DNA of 64,000 nucleotides from Thiococcus pfennigii (lineage in GTDB: Bacteria > Pseudomonadota > Gammaproteobacteria > Chromatiales > Chromatiaceae), in assembly GCF_016583835.1 (NCBI RefSeq), contig NZ_NRRW01000001.1, positions 124,001 to 188,000 on the forward strand. The letters are read 5' to 3'. The notes below the pieces were generated by a model. It made no database searches. It saw nothing but the letters and a program-made list of their open reading frames with translations, and was not told where the DNA came from. Positions 1-8,223 of this stretch are shown here, one piece after another (positions within the stretch are counted from its first letter, which is position 1; every line of letters begins with the position of its first letter). Made by a program: the position numbers and the translations under genes.

Positions 1-1515
1 CGGGCTCTGGTACCAAGGGATGAAGTCCAGCCCTTCCGGACCCAGATCGCCCACCAGCGGATTCACCGAGCCGTCCGGCAACTGCGCATCGACCGCGAAA
101 TCGCGGTTGTTGACGTACTCGACGAAGCGCGCTCGGTACGGGTTGGTGACGTCGTAGACCATGATTCCGCCGACGCGCTCCAGACCGACGAAGGCGTAGG
201 TTCGCCCGAGGATCCTCCCGAGCACCACGCCCTCGGGCTCCGGCCCCTTGTCGTCGGAACGGCTATCGAACGAGCCGTTCTCGTCATTGTTGCTGTTGAA
301 GTCGTCCGGCAATCTTGCCGCGGTGATCGCTTCGAAGTCCGACCCGGAGTCGAACACCAGGTCACCGTCCGCGGTCCAGATCGAAAAGGAGCGTGCGCCG
401 AAGCTGTACAGTTCCTCGAAATTGCCGTCGCCATCGATGTCGCCATTGGCGGTCGTGACATTCAACCGACCAAGATTCTCATCGGCCTGCAAGACGGCTG
501 CATCCGGAAAGACGACAGGGTCCAAGGGGAGATCCTTGATCCGGGCTTCTTCGCTGAAACCGGCGTAGTCCCGGCTGTCGCCTTCGTTGGCCGTGACGAT
601 GTAGGTGCGCCCCCGAAAGGTATAGCTGTCGATGGCATCGGGCATGTACAGGCCCTTGACCGGCCAGTTGGCGATCTCGATGGCGTCGTCCCGGTTGCTG
701 GCATCCAACGCGTTACCCGGCAGGCTGTGGTCCTTGGTGCCCAACGGGAGGATATCCGTAACCTCGGCCCGCTCGATGTCTATGACGGCCAACGCATTGG
801 CCTCCTGCAGGCTGGCCCAGGCGGTGCGCGAGTCGCGCGAGACCGTGATGTATTCAGGCTCCAGATCCTGCGCTGCGCTGGCACCCGGACCGAAGATGCG
901 CACACCCCGTGCGCGCAATTCGTTCTCCATGCCATTGAACGCCTTGAAATCAGCGGTGCGCACGTCGGCCTTGGTCACACCGCGACGCAGGTCGATGATG
1001 CTGACCGAACCTTCCGGGTCGACGGTGTAGTCGTCGTTGGGCTCGCCCTCGTTGGCCACCAGGACGTAACGACCATTCGGCGTGAAGGTCACCATGTCGG
1101 GTAGCGCGCCAACCGTCACGCTGTCGAGGAGCGACAGATCGGCGGCATCGTAGAAGGCGACGACCCCGGGGGCCTGTGCGTCGACGGCCTCGATGGCGAC
1201 TGCGACGATGCCGCCGTGGACGGCCACGCTATTGGCGCTTGCGCCGAGCGCGGTGGCATCGATGGTATCGATCAGGGTCGGATCCGTGGGGTCATGGATA
1301 TCCAGCACCTCCACGCTCGCCGCAGCCGCGTTGACCTTGAAGAGGCGCTGGTTGGACGGATCATGTGCCACGATCTCTGCCGCACCTTCGTCGAACAGGC
1401 CGGTGCGATGTTGGCCGATCACCTCCAACGACAGGCCGGGCGAGACGACTCGATGTGCCTGGACACCGGTCGAGACGGCCAGTCCGACCGCCATAGCGAG
1501 GACGCTTAATCTCAT
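1..1515 (-). CDS. Choice-of-anchor I family secreted protein (3' end beyond window)
   Basis: The reading frame is open from an ATG at 1515 to the left edge, giving 505 codons without a stop. Residues 1-20 form a signal peptide (charged start, hydrophobic core, cut after VQA). The body is a beta-propeller-like chain of repeats; residues about 137-176 carry the family hallmark ALPDMVTFTPNGR...VANEGEPNDDYT followed by a VSIIDL strand, and an EPEYI motif follows. These are features of the choice-of-anchor I family, often annotated as alkaline-phosphatase-like or esterase-like secreted proteins; no catalytic activity is established from what I can see. The C-terminal anchor is outside the window. 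The gene is transcribed towards the left edge and has no partner on its 5' side. Confidence 0.85.
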   Translation of the reverse strand, partial: MRLSVLAMAVGLAVSTGVQAHRVVSPGLSLEVIGQHRTGLFDEGAAEIVAHDPSNQRLFKVNAAAASVEVLDIHDPTDPTLIDTIDATALGASANSVAVHGGIVAVAIEAVDAQAPGVVAFYDAADLSLLDSVTVGALPDMVTFTPNGRYVLVANEGEPNDDYTVDPEGSVSIIDLRRGVTKADVRTADFKAFNGMENELRARGVRIFGPGASAAQDLEPEYITVSRDSRTAWASLQEANALAVIDIERAEVTDILPLGTKDHSLPGNALDASNRDDAIEIANWPVKGLYMPDAIDSYTFRGRTYIVTANEGDSRDYAGFSEEARIKDLPLDPVVFPDAAVLQADENLGRLNVTTANGDIDGDGNFEELYSFGARSFSIWTADGDLVFDSGSDFEAITAARLPDDFNSNNDENGSFDSRSDDKGPEPEGVVLGRILGRTYAFVGLERVGGIMVYDVTNPYRARFVEYVNNRDFAVDAQLPDGSVNPLVGDLGPEGLDFIPWYQSP

Positions 1516-1823
1516 GATGCTTCTCCGGGAATGGTCCTTCCTCGTGACAGGAAACGAGCACTCTATCGGAGAACTGTGAAGGCCCCGTGTCATCGCTGTG
1601 CCGTCCGCCCGCCGGGTCGGGCGCATCCCGACCGCGCCTGGCCGTCGCGGGGACGGGTTTGGCCCCGCTCCGCCGCGCTGGCGGAACACGGCAGGCGCGT
1701 CATCGGGTCGAGGCGGGCGACCAGGACGGCCCGCCGCCGCCTGATCTGGCGGGGTCGGGAGCCCCGCCGCGCGCGGCGAGACCAGTCCGCCCGGCGACCC
1801 GGGCGGTCCAGGAGTCCTCCGCG
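1516..1823. other. Intergenic, nothing recognised
   Basis: This 308-bp stretch lies between the start of the choice-of-anchor I gene and the stop of the GH108 gene, both on the minus strand. It is G+C-rich without a clear ORF, repeat or terminator-type hairpin. It should contain the promoter of the choice-of-anchor gene, but I cannot point to one. Confidence 0.5.
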
Positions 1824-2570
1824 CTAGGCGATCAACCCCAAGGCACGATAGGTGACAGGTCCGGCAATGCCATCGGGCTCCAGCCCATCGGCCTCCTGAA
1901 ACGCCTTGAGCGCTGCCTCGGTCTTGGGCCCGAAGTCGCCATCGACGGGGATGTCCAGGGCCTCTTGCAGCTTGACGACCCATGCGCCCTTGGCGCCGCG
2001 GCGCAGCACCGGAAAGTCGACCGCGGGTGGCATCTCTTGCGGCTCGGCCTGGACGCCCGCGCTGGCCATCTCCAGCGCCGCGAGCCGCACCTGCGCGACG
2101 CGACGCGTCCAGCCGCGTCCGAAGACGGCGAAGGTTCGCAGACCGCGCAGGAAGGCCATGCGCCAGTCGCAGATGGCGTCGACAATGGCCCTGGGCTCGT
2201 GGACAGCTACCTTGGTCAGCGTCTCGGGGCCGATGCCGCCGTCGCGCACCGCGCCCACCGCCGCCTGCAACCAAATCGCCGCGCGGCCCGGCCCCGAGTT
2301 CACCGCCGCGTCGAACACGCAATAGTCGACGCCGGAGGGCAACTGGTCGCAGCGACATTTGTCCCAATAGCCGGCGCGGTAGATCTGTTTCAGTTGGGCG
2401 TCGGTGATCTCGCGAAGGTCGTCTTTGGTCTTGTCGGTGCCGAAGTAGCGCCGGAAGGTGGCCAGGGTCACGCCCTTCATGGTCGCACCGCCCGGGTCGT
2501 CCGGATGGTCGGCGAATCCACCCTCGTGCACGAGCACGAGTTGCAACGACTTCTCGAAGTTGTCTTTCAT
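1824..2570 (-). CDS. GH108-family muramidase with C-terminal peptidoglycan-binding domain
   Basis: Endolysin-like enzyme expected to cut the MurNAc-GlcNAc bond of peptidoglycan. With the ATG at 2570 the protein has 248 residues. Residues 4-90 match the glycosyl hydrolase 108 fold: VLVHEGGF holds the candidate catalytic Glu16, followed by DDPGGATMKGVT and a GYWDKCRCDQLP stretch. The middle part matches the companion PG_binding_3 region, and residues about 190-248 are a PG_binding_1 repeat (VDGDFGPKTEAAL, PDGIAGPVTY). The upstream in-frame codons are not protein-like, and GGGGAG sits about 6 bases before this ATG. There is no signal peptide and no phage genes nearby, so it is either a prophage relic or a domesticated lysin. 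The gene upstream on the same strand is an LprI-type lysozyme inhibitor. Confidence 0.88.
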   Translation of the reverse strand: MKDNFEKSLQLVLVHEGGFADHPDDPGGATMKGVTLATFRRYFGTDKTKDDLREITDAQLKQIYRAGYWDKCRCDQLPSGVDYCVFDAAVNSGPGRAAIWLQAAVGAVRDGGIGPETLTKVAVHEPRAIVDAICDWRMAFLRGLRTFAVFGRGWTRRVAQVRLAALEMASAGVQAEPQEMPPAVDFPVLRRGAKGAWVVKLQEALDIPVDGDFGPKTEAALKAFQEADGLEPDGIAGPVTYRALGLIA

Positions 2571-2718
2571 ATCGATCTCCCCGGGATCACGGGCATTGGC
2601 GCTCGCCGGCCCCCGCGGCCTGCTTCGGAGGCCCTCGAAAGATCGCCATCCGGGCAATCCTAGCAAGGCGCGAAGCGACGATGCGCTTTCCGCTTCGCTT
2701 GATTTCCAGCCGCTCAGG

Positions 2719-2780
2719 CGACCGAAAACGGCGGGGTATCCTTGCCCCGCGCGGGCACCCTGACCTTATCCAGGTGCCCT
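2719..2780 (-). repeat. Dispersed repeat family C, copy 1
   Basis: Read on the minus strand this 62-bp segment aligns without gaps to 37652-37713, with about 50 of 62 positions identical by hand. Both copies have a GCACC...GGTGC stem, the spacer CGCGC, a GGGG...CCCC hairpin and the tail CGCCGTTTTC. It lies between the GH108 gene and the lysozyme-inhibitor gene. Confidence 0.65.
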
Positions 2781-2837
2781 TCGAGCCGTTGATGGTCACG
2801 GAGAACGGACGCCCGCCGGGGCGCGGCCCGCGGCGGG

Positions 2838-3220
2838 TCACTCGGGGGCCTGCCGCAGCGCTTCGATACGTGCCTCGGTCAGGGCCGTCCGCTCCGTGGT
2901 CCCCAGGATCGATACAGGGTCCCCTCCTCGGCCGCACCGGCCACGAAGGTGGCCTGCGCATCCCGATACGTCCTCCACGCTTCCTGGGCGGCCTCGAGCT
3001 GCGTGCGGCGCGGCGCCGGCAGGCGGGCGGCGAGGTGCTGGTAGGCAAGCTCGAGCCGGGCCTGCGCGGTCTGGTACTGCCGGGACGCGCAGTTCAGCAT
3101 CTCGGCGGAGGTCATCGCGTCCTCGCAGCCCGCCGCCAGCGCCGGTGCGCTGACGACGGCGAGGGCACACGACACAAGGACCGCGGCGGCCCAGGCCACC
3201 TGCTGGCGATACGGCTTCAT
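2838..3220 (-). pseudogene. LprI-type lysozyme inhibitor, apparently frameshifted
   Basis: Small secreted protein of the lysozyme-inhibitor LprI/DUF1311 type. I place the start at the ATG at 3220, which has GGGGGAGAG upstream; an ATG at 3238 is possible. A signal peptide ends at ALA, followed by CEDAM, EMLNCAS, and the family core QEAWRTYRDA. In this frame the protein stops at 2879 after GTLYRSWGPRSGRP, which does not fit the family. Shifting one base near position 2914 gives SILGTTERTALTEARIEAL and a stop at 2838, which is the expected family C-terminus (small residues, then T, R and L spaced along a helix). I therefore read it as one gene with a single-base indel, either real decay or a sequencing error. 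It sits directly upstream of a muramidase gene on the same strand. Confidence 0.65.
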
Positions 3221-3772
3221 CCAGGCGCTCTCCCCCATCCGGTGCGACCATCGGGCCGCGGCCCCGCGCCACCGATCAACGGGACTGAAACGGTCGACCG
3301 GCCCTGGGGTCGTCTACCTGAGACTAGCCGGAACCCGGAAGATTGCAATCCATCGCCCCGGCAGATCCGCACGGCCGACCCCGTGATGCCGTCGACACTG
3401 AGGTCACGGGCGCGCCTCGGGGCCGCCGCGCCCAAGCGTACCCGCCCCTGCGGCGGGTCATCGCCGCACGGCACGCCGTGCCCGTTCGGCCTGGACCAGG
3501 TTGGTCAGACGAGGCGCCAAGGCGACCCGTGCCCTGCGGTTCCGCTGTACTGCCGACCGGATGAACTCGCTGCCTGCGGCATGGGCCGGGTACCTGGGCA
3601 CCTGCCGTTGCGGTACGATGGAAACAGGCCAGGACTCGACCTTCGATGTCGGGTTCCGTCGCGCCGACCCGGTGCCTGCACTGGTCCACTCGAACGGGCA
3701 TTCGATGACGGCGAACCGTCGTCGACTCGCACGACGTTGCCGCCCCCCGCCGCGCGTGGTTCTCATTCCGCT
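3221..3772. other. Intergenic, nothing recognised
   Basis: About 550 bp separate the divergently oriented inhibitor gene and the EamA transporter gene. Several open frames cross it, but their translations are Arg/Pro-rich shadow-like sequences without any family I know. Both promoters should lie here. I see no strong hairpin or repeat. Confidence 0.5.
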
Positions 3773-4693
3773 ATGAAAAGACGACGAGATCAGATGGTTG
3801 GCGCGAGCACGGCCTTCGTCGCGTTGGCCGCCCTCTGCTGGGGCCTATCGGGCGGGATCGGCGGTATTCTCATGGCCGACGGCTGGGATGCATTCGTCGT
3901 TTCGTTCTACCGCGGCCTGATCGGACTGCTGGTCGTCCTCGCCTGGCTGATGTGGCGCCCGCGCGGCAGCGGCCTGGCGAGCCCCCAATTGTGGTTCTGG
4001 TCGACGATCGCCGGCCTCGGCGTTGCAGGCAACTTCGCATTCTATTTCGCGAGCATCGCGCAGGGGAGCGTCGCGGTCGCGGCGACCTTGATGTACTGCG
4101 CGCCCGTCTTCGTCTATCTCGTGTCGTTCGCGCTAAAGTTGGAAAGCCCCACGGCCCCCAAGTGGGCCGCCATCGCCGTGGTGATGCTCGGCATCGCGCT
4201 GCTGACGCAGATTTACGACATCGGGGCGAGTGGCGTCACGCCGATCGGCGTAGGCGCCGGATTGCTGGCCGGGCTGTCCTACGCGGTCTTCATCTTCGGC
4301 TTCAAGTATGCCGCGCCGCATGGCAGCCCGCAGGCAATCCTCTCGATCGCGTTCGCGGTGCTCGCGGCCGTCCTGTTCTGGCCAGGAGATGCCGACCAGA
4401 TGGCGACCGTCCTGACTACGCCCCATTGGCCCCTATTCGTGGCACTCGGCGTGCTCGGCGCCGGGTTGTCGTTCGTCCTCTACATCATCGGCCTGAGGCA
4501 CACAGCCCCGGCCGTCGCCTCGATCGTGGCGATGGTCGAACCTGTCACCGCGTCGCTGTTCGGCGTGATGGTCTTGCACGAGAGCCTGGTTGGCCCACAG
4601 ATTCTGGGCATGGGTCTGATCTTGGTCACAGTCACCGCGCTGAGCGTGCACTCGCGGTCCGTACCGCCACCCGCCGACTTGACCACGCCCTGA
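3773..4693 (+). CDS. EamA/DMT-superfamily transporter
   Basis: Inner-membrane permease of the drug/metabolite transporter superfamily, 306 residues. The frame is open far upstream, but hydrophobic protein-like sequence begins only at the ATG at 3773 (MKRRRDQM), which I take as the start. About ten transmembrane helices form two EamA repeats: the first carries ALCWGLSGG, then FYRGLIGLL and a VAATLMYCAPVFVYL helix; the second begins with GLLAGLSYAVFIFGFKYA and ends with PAVASIVAMVEPVTASLFG and GMGLILVTV. The substrate cannot be predicted. It is transcribed alone, with a decayed gene downstream. Confidence 0.9.
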   Translation: MKRRRDQMVGASTAFVALAALCWGLSGGIGGILMADGWDAFVVSFYRGLIGLLVVLAWLMWRPRGSGLASPQLWFWSTIAGLGVAGNFAFYFASIAQGSVAVAATLMYCAPVFVYLVSFALKLESPTAPKWAAIAVVMLGIALLTQIYDIGASGVTPIGVGAGLLAGLSYAVFIFGFKYAAPHGSPQAILSIAFAVLAAVLFWPGDADQMATVLTTPHWPLFVALGVLGAGLSFVLYIIGLRHTAPAVASIVAMVEPVTASLFGVMVLHESLVGPQILGMGLILVTVTALSVHSRSVPPPADLTTP

Positions 4694-4754
4694 TTCGTGT
4701 TCGAATACATGAACGGCGACATCTGGTACGAGGTCAACCCGGTGCTGCGAACCC

Positions 4755-5058
4755 TTGATCGCTTCCGCCGCCGATAACCCCGTCGCGGAGGCCGGCGCCG
4801 CCTTCAGCGCCCTGCGCCGCGGCATCGTGCGCAGCCGCGGCTTCTCGCTGCACCTGTGCACCTGCGATGCGGCGGCTCGGCCGCCCAGACGGCATCGGCG
4901 CGGTCGGCCTGCTGCTGGCCCAGGTCCTCGCGATCGGCGGGCACAGGGACGAGGCGCTGGCAGTGCTGGACGAGGCCGAGGCGGCCCTCGCGAAGCTCGG
5001 CCGAACGGCCGCGCTCGAACAGGTCCGCGAACGGCGGCGGCTCATCGCCGAACAGTAG
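4755..5058 (+). pseudogene. Remnant of a TPR/NTPase-type gene with internal deletion
   Basis: Two short protein-like pieces stand head to tail in different frames. The first, from about 4755, reads AFSALRRGIVRSRGFSLHLCTCD, resembling the start of large TPR/NTPase proteins (helix, then GF-L-hydrophobic-CN/D). The second, 4867-5058, reads GAVGLLLAQVLAIGGHRDEA, then an Ala/Glu-rich helix and RRRLIAEQ stop, resembling the last TPR helix pair of such a protein. The simplest reading is loss of the middle of the gene plus a frame change near 4865. There is no obvious start codon; a TTG at 4755 would be in frame. The assignment rests on composition and faint similarity only. Confidence 0.4.
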
Positions 5059-5067
5059 AGGTCGTTG

Positions 5068-5100
5068 GATGGGCAAAGCGCAGAGCCCAGCGTACCCATC
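5068..5100. repeat. Short palindromic intergenic repeat (candidate)
   Basis: GATGGG at 5068-5073 pairs with CCCATC at 5095-5100 around a partly paired GCAAAGCGC...CAGCGTA core. Translated, it gives the GWAKR-type text that recurs in short spurious ORFs of many proteobacteria and marks a dispersed palindrome. There is only one copy in this window, so the call rests on recall of that pattern. Confidence 0.3.
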
Positions 5101-5248
5101 GACATCTTCGCCGCCGCACAAGCCGCTGTATAAGCCAAAGCGCCGTTCTCGATTCCGGCCCAGCCCGTCGCCGCGACGGTTTGGACATCGTGCCGTTGCA
5201 GTTGACGGGACGGGCGCCGGCGGCAATGGCTGGGAAGCGTCGCCCCCG

Positions 5249-6712
5249 CTACACCCACGGTAGGTCCGTGCCGCCGGCGAGCCAGCGGTCGACGGCGGCG
5301 CATTGGCGGCCCTCGCGGATCGCCCAGACGATCAGCGACTGGCCGCGGCGCGCATCGCCGCAGGCGAAGACCTTGGCCCGGCTGGTGCGGTAGTCGTGGT
5401 CGTCGGCGGCAATCAGGCCGCGACCGGTGAGGGCCGGGCGCAGCTCGGCGAGCGCGCCCGCGTGCTCCGGGTGGCAGTAGCCGATCGCGATCAGGACGAG
5501 TTGGGCCGGCAGCGTGCGATCCTGGCCCGCGACCGGCTGGCGCCGCGGCCGACCGTCGTCGCCGGTGCGCCAGCACAGCCGTTGCAGCCGCACGCCGGCG
5601 ACCCGGCCTTCTTGGCCCTCGAAGCCGACCGTCTCCCAGCCCCAGAGGCGGCGGTTGCCCTCGGCGTCGTGGTCGTTCGGCTCGAGCTCCGGCACCGGCC
5701 GCGGCCAGTGCCGGAGGACGTCGCCGCGATGGGGCGGCGCGGCGTGATACTGGATCTGCACGACGCTACGCGCCCCCTGGCGGATCGCGGTGCCGACGCA
5801 ATCGCCGCCGGTGTCACCGCCGCCGATGACGACGACATCGCGGCCGTGCGCATCGATGCGCCCGGCGGCCGGCACGGCCTCGCCGCCGAGCCGGCGGTTC
5901 TGTTGGGTCAGGTAATCGAGCGCGAAGTGGATGCCGCCGAGCGCGCGGCCGGGCGGCGCAACGTCGCGCGGCTCGGTGCAGCCGTTGGCCAGCACCAGGG
6001 CGTCGACCGAGCGACGCAGCGCCTCGGCGTCGAGATCGGTGCCGACCGCCACGCCGGTGCGGAACCGCACCCCCTCCGCCTGCATCTGCGCGACGCGCCG
6101 GTCGATCACGCCCTTCTCCAGCCGGAAGTCCGGGATGCCGTAGCGCAGCAGGCCGCCGGGCCTGGCGTCGCGCTCGTAGACGGTGACCCGGTAGCCGGCA
6201 CGGGCGAGTTGCTGGGCGCAGGCGAGCCCGGCCGGCCCCGAGCCGACGACGGCCACCTGCCGGCGACGGCGCTCGTTGCCGCCGTCGTCGGTCGCCGCCG
6301 GGGGCTGCGGCTGGACCCAGCCGGCGGCGAAGGCGCGCTCGGCGATCGCCAGCTCGATCGCACGGATCGTCACCGGCGCGTCGGCGAGGCGCAGCGTGCA
6401 GGCGTCCTCGCAGGGCGCCGGGCAGAGCCGCCCGGTCAGCTCGGGGAAGTTGTTCGTCGACTCGAGCTGCTCCCAGGCGGTGCGCCAGTCCCCGTCGGTG
6501 ACGAGCGCGTTCCAGTCCGGGATCAGGTTGTGGACCGGGCAATGACTATGGCACCAGGGGATCGCGCACTCCATGCAGCGCTCGGCCTGGGCGCGGCAGC
6601 CGGCATCGTCGGCGACCCGCTCGTACTCGTGCCAGTGACGCAGGCGTCGCACTGGCGTCTGCTTCGGGGGCGCGACGCGGGGACGACGGAGGAAGGCCCA
6701 GAGGTCGGTCAT
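5249..6712 (-). CDS. gltD: Glutamate synthase small subunit-type oxidoreductase (GltD-like)
   Basis: NADPH-dependent flavoprotein of 487 residues, the right length for the glutamate synthase beta subunit, which passes electrons from NADPH to the GltB subunit for glutamate synthesis. The start is the ATG at 6712; the frame is open further upstream but is not protein-like there. The N-terminus has two Cys clusters for 4Fe-4S centres (RCMECAIPWCHSHCP and RLCPAPCEDACT). The FAD site is VVGSGPAGLACAQQ, the NADPH site VIGGGDTGGDCVG, and VFACGDARRGQSLIVWAI closes the fold. No gltB lies beside it: the next gene upstream is a divergent cation exchanger. It may serve a GltB encoded elsewhere or be a stand-alone GltD-like reductase. 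Confidence 0.85.
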   Translation of the reverse strand: MTDLWAFLRRPRVAPPKQTPVRRLRHWHEYERVADDAGCRAQAERCMECAIPWCHSHCPVHNLIPDWNALVTDGDWRTAWEQLESTNNFPELTGRLCPAPCEDACTLRLADAPVTIRAIELAIAERAFAAGWVQPQPPAATDDGGNERRRRQVAVVGSGPAGLACAQQLARAGYRVTVYERDARPGGLLRYGIPDFRLEKGVIDRRVAQMQAEGVRFRTGVAVGTDLDAEALRRSVDALVLANGCTEPRDVAPPGRALGGIHFALDYLTQQNRRLGGEAVPAAGRIDAHGRDVVVIGGGDTGGDCVGTAIRQGARSVVQIQYHAAPPHRGDVLRHWPRPVPELEPNDHDAEGNRRLWGWETVGFEGQEGRVAGVRLQRLCWRTGDDGRPRRQPVAGQDRTLPAQLVLIAIGYCHPEHAGALAELRPALTGRGLIAADDHDYRTSRAKVFACGDARRGQSLIVWAIREGRQCAAVDRWLAGGTDLPWV

Positions 6713-7058
6713 GGCATCTCTCCCGTAGGGCACTCGGGCAGGCCCGACGGTGGTTGAAGGCCTGCTGGTTTCGACCGCAAGGAGCGGACCACAGCTCCCG
6801 ACCGATCGCCGATGTGGTGCGATGTCAGGTCGCGTGCGGCACTCGGTCGGGCCATTTGCCCGCCGCATCGGGGCAAATGCCCCACTGGACCGGGCCCGAC
6901 TGCGCCAGCACCGCCGCCGACCGGTGGCCACATCCTTGCATGTCAGCGCGTTCGACCGGCCGCGCGCCAGCGCCGGCCGGCGACTCCAGCCGAAGGACCC
7001 ATCGCGGTCCGAGCGCCCGTCACGCACGACCGCGGACGACCAGCAGAAGGCCCGTCGC
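6713..7058. other. Divergent intergenic region, nothing recognised
   Basis: 346 bp between the divergent gltD-like and exchanger genes. It must hold both promoters. An ORF on either strand through it has no recognisable family, and I see no repeat or operator that I can name. Confidence 0.5.
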
Positions 7059-8108
7059 ATGATCGACACCGAATCCCTCTCCCTGACTCTCACCCTCGCC
7101 CTCTTCGCCGTCGGCACGCTGGCGATCGCCGCCGTCGGCACGCATCTGGCGCGCCTCGCCGACCGCCTCGCGGATGTGACCGGGCTCGGCGAGGCGGTCT
7201 TCGGCGCCGTCCTGCTCGGGGCCAGCACCTCGATCCCGGGTGTCGTCGCCTCGACGATCATGGCCGGTGCGGGGCGGGCCGACCTGGCCGTCGGCAACGC
7301 CGTCGGCGGGATCGCGGCGCAGACCGCCTTCCTCGCGATCGCCGACATGGCCTACCGCCGCGCCAACCTCGAGCACGCCGCCGCGTCGGTACCGAACCTG
7401 ATCCACGGCGCCCTGCTCTGCGCCCTGCTCGCGCTACCGCTGCTCGCCGCGACCGGCCCGGAGCTGACCCTCTGGCAGGTCCATCCCGCCTCGCCCTTGC
7501 TCGTCGCCGTCTACGTCTTCGGCCTGCGGCTCGCCTCGCAGACCCGCGACGCGCCGGCCTGGCGGCCGGTGCAGACGGGCGACACCCTCGTCGACGTGCC
7601 GATCGATGCGCCCGGCCACGCGACCCGACCGGGCCGGCTGTGGTTCGCCTTCGCCGCCAGCGTCGCCGTCGTCGCGATCGCCGGCTGGCTGGTCGGACTC
7701 TCCGGGATCGCCCTGGTGCGCCACACCGGCCTCTCCGAGACCCTGGTCGGCACCCTGCTCACGGCGGTCTCCACCTCGCTGCCGGAACTCGTGACCGCGG
7801 TCGCGGCGGTGCGTCACGGCGCCCTGACGCTGGCCGTCGGGGCCATCATCGGCGGCAACACCTTCGATGTCCTGTTCCTCGTCTTCGCCGACATCGCCTA
7901 CCGCGATGGTTCGATCTACCATGCCGTCAGCGCCCAGCCACTGTTCGTCATCAGCCTGACGATCCTGCTGACGGCGGTCCTGCTGCTCGGGCTCATCCGC
8001 CGCGAGCGGCGCGGGGTCGCGAACATCGGCTTCGAGAGCGTCGCCGTGCTGGCCTTCTACTTCATCGGGGTCGCCGCGCTGGTCTTCTGGGGACCGGGCG
8101 ACCCGTGA
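7059..8108 (+). CDS. Sodium/calcium exchanger-type membrane protein (CaCA superfamily)
   Basis: Inner-membrane cation antiporter of 349 residues with about ten helices. The start is the ATG at 7059 ([13 protein letters not shown]); earlier in-frame codons are not membrane-like. The two alpha repeats of the family are visible: [20 protein letters not shown] near residue 45 and [20 protein letters not shown] near residue 225, each followed by a GN(A/T)-type second half (VGNAVGG and [10 protein letters not shown]). The second repeat is canonical. The first has Gly where the ion-binding Glu of TS(I/L)PE is expected. The substrate ion is therefore uncertain. A G+C-rich hairpin lies just downstream, facing the convergent DUF4010 gene. 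Confidence 0.88.
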   Translation: MIDTESLSLTLTLALFAVGTLAIAAVGTHLARLADRLADVTGLGEAVFGAVLLGASTSIPGVVASTIMAGAGRADLAVGNAVGGIAAQTAFLAIADMAYRRANLEHAAASVPNLIHGALLCALLALPLLAATGPELTLWQVHPASPLLVAVYVFGLRLASQTRDAPAWRPVQTGDTLVDVPIDAPGHATRPGRLWFAFAASVAVVAIAGWLVGLSGIALVRHTGLSETLVGTLLTAVSTSLPELVTAVAAVRHGALTLAVGAIIGGNTFDVLFLVFADIAYRDGSIYHAVSAQPLFVISLTILLTAVLLLGLIRRERRGVANIGFESVAVLAFYFIGVAALVFWGPGDP

Positions 8109-8146
8109 CTTCGACGCCGGTCAGGCGCCGGCGGCCGATGGACGGC

Positions 8147-8165
8147 GCCGCCCCCGGAGGGCGGC
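8147..8165. terminator. Candidate bidirectional terminator hairpin
   Basis: GCCGCCC at 8147-8153 pairs perfectly with GGGCGGC at 8159-8165 around a 5-base loop, between the convergent exchanger and DUF4010 genes. There is no T run, so it may only be a structural 3' end. Confidence 0.4.
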
Positions 8166-8223
8166 CGCCTTGCCCGGCATCCACCGTGCGCACCCGACCC
8201 ACCAGGGACGGAGCCAGGGCGCC

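Noticed and set aside
1824-2570. A prophage around the endolysin-like gene
   Set aside because: No holin, tail, integrase or att-like repeats are seen; flanking genes are ordinary chromosomal ones.
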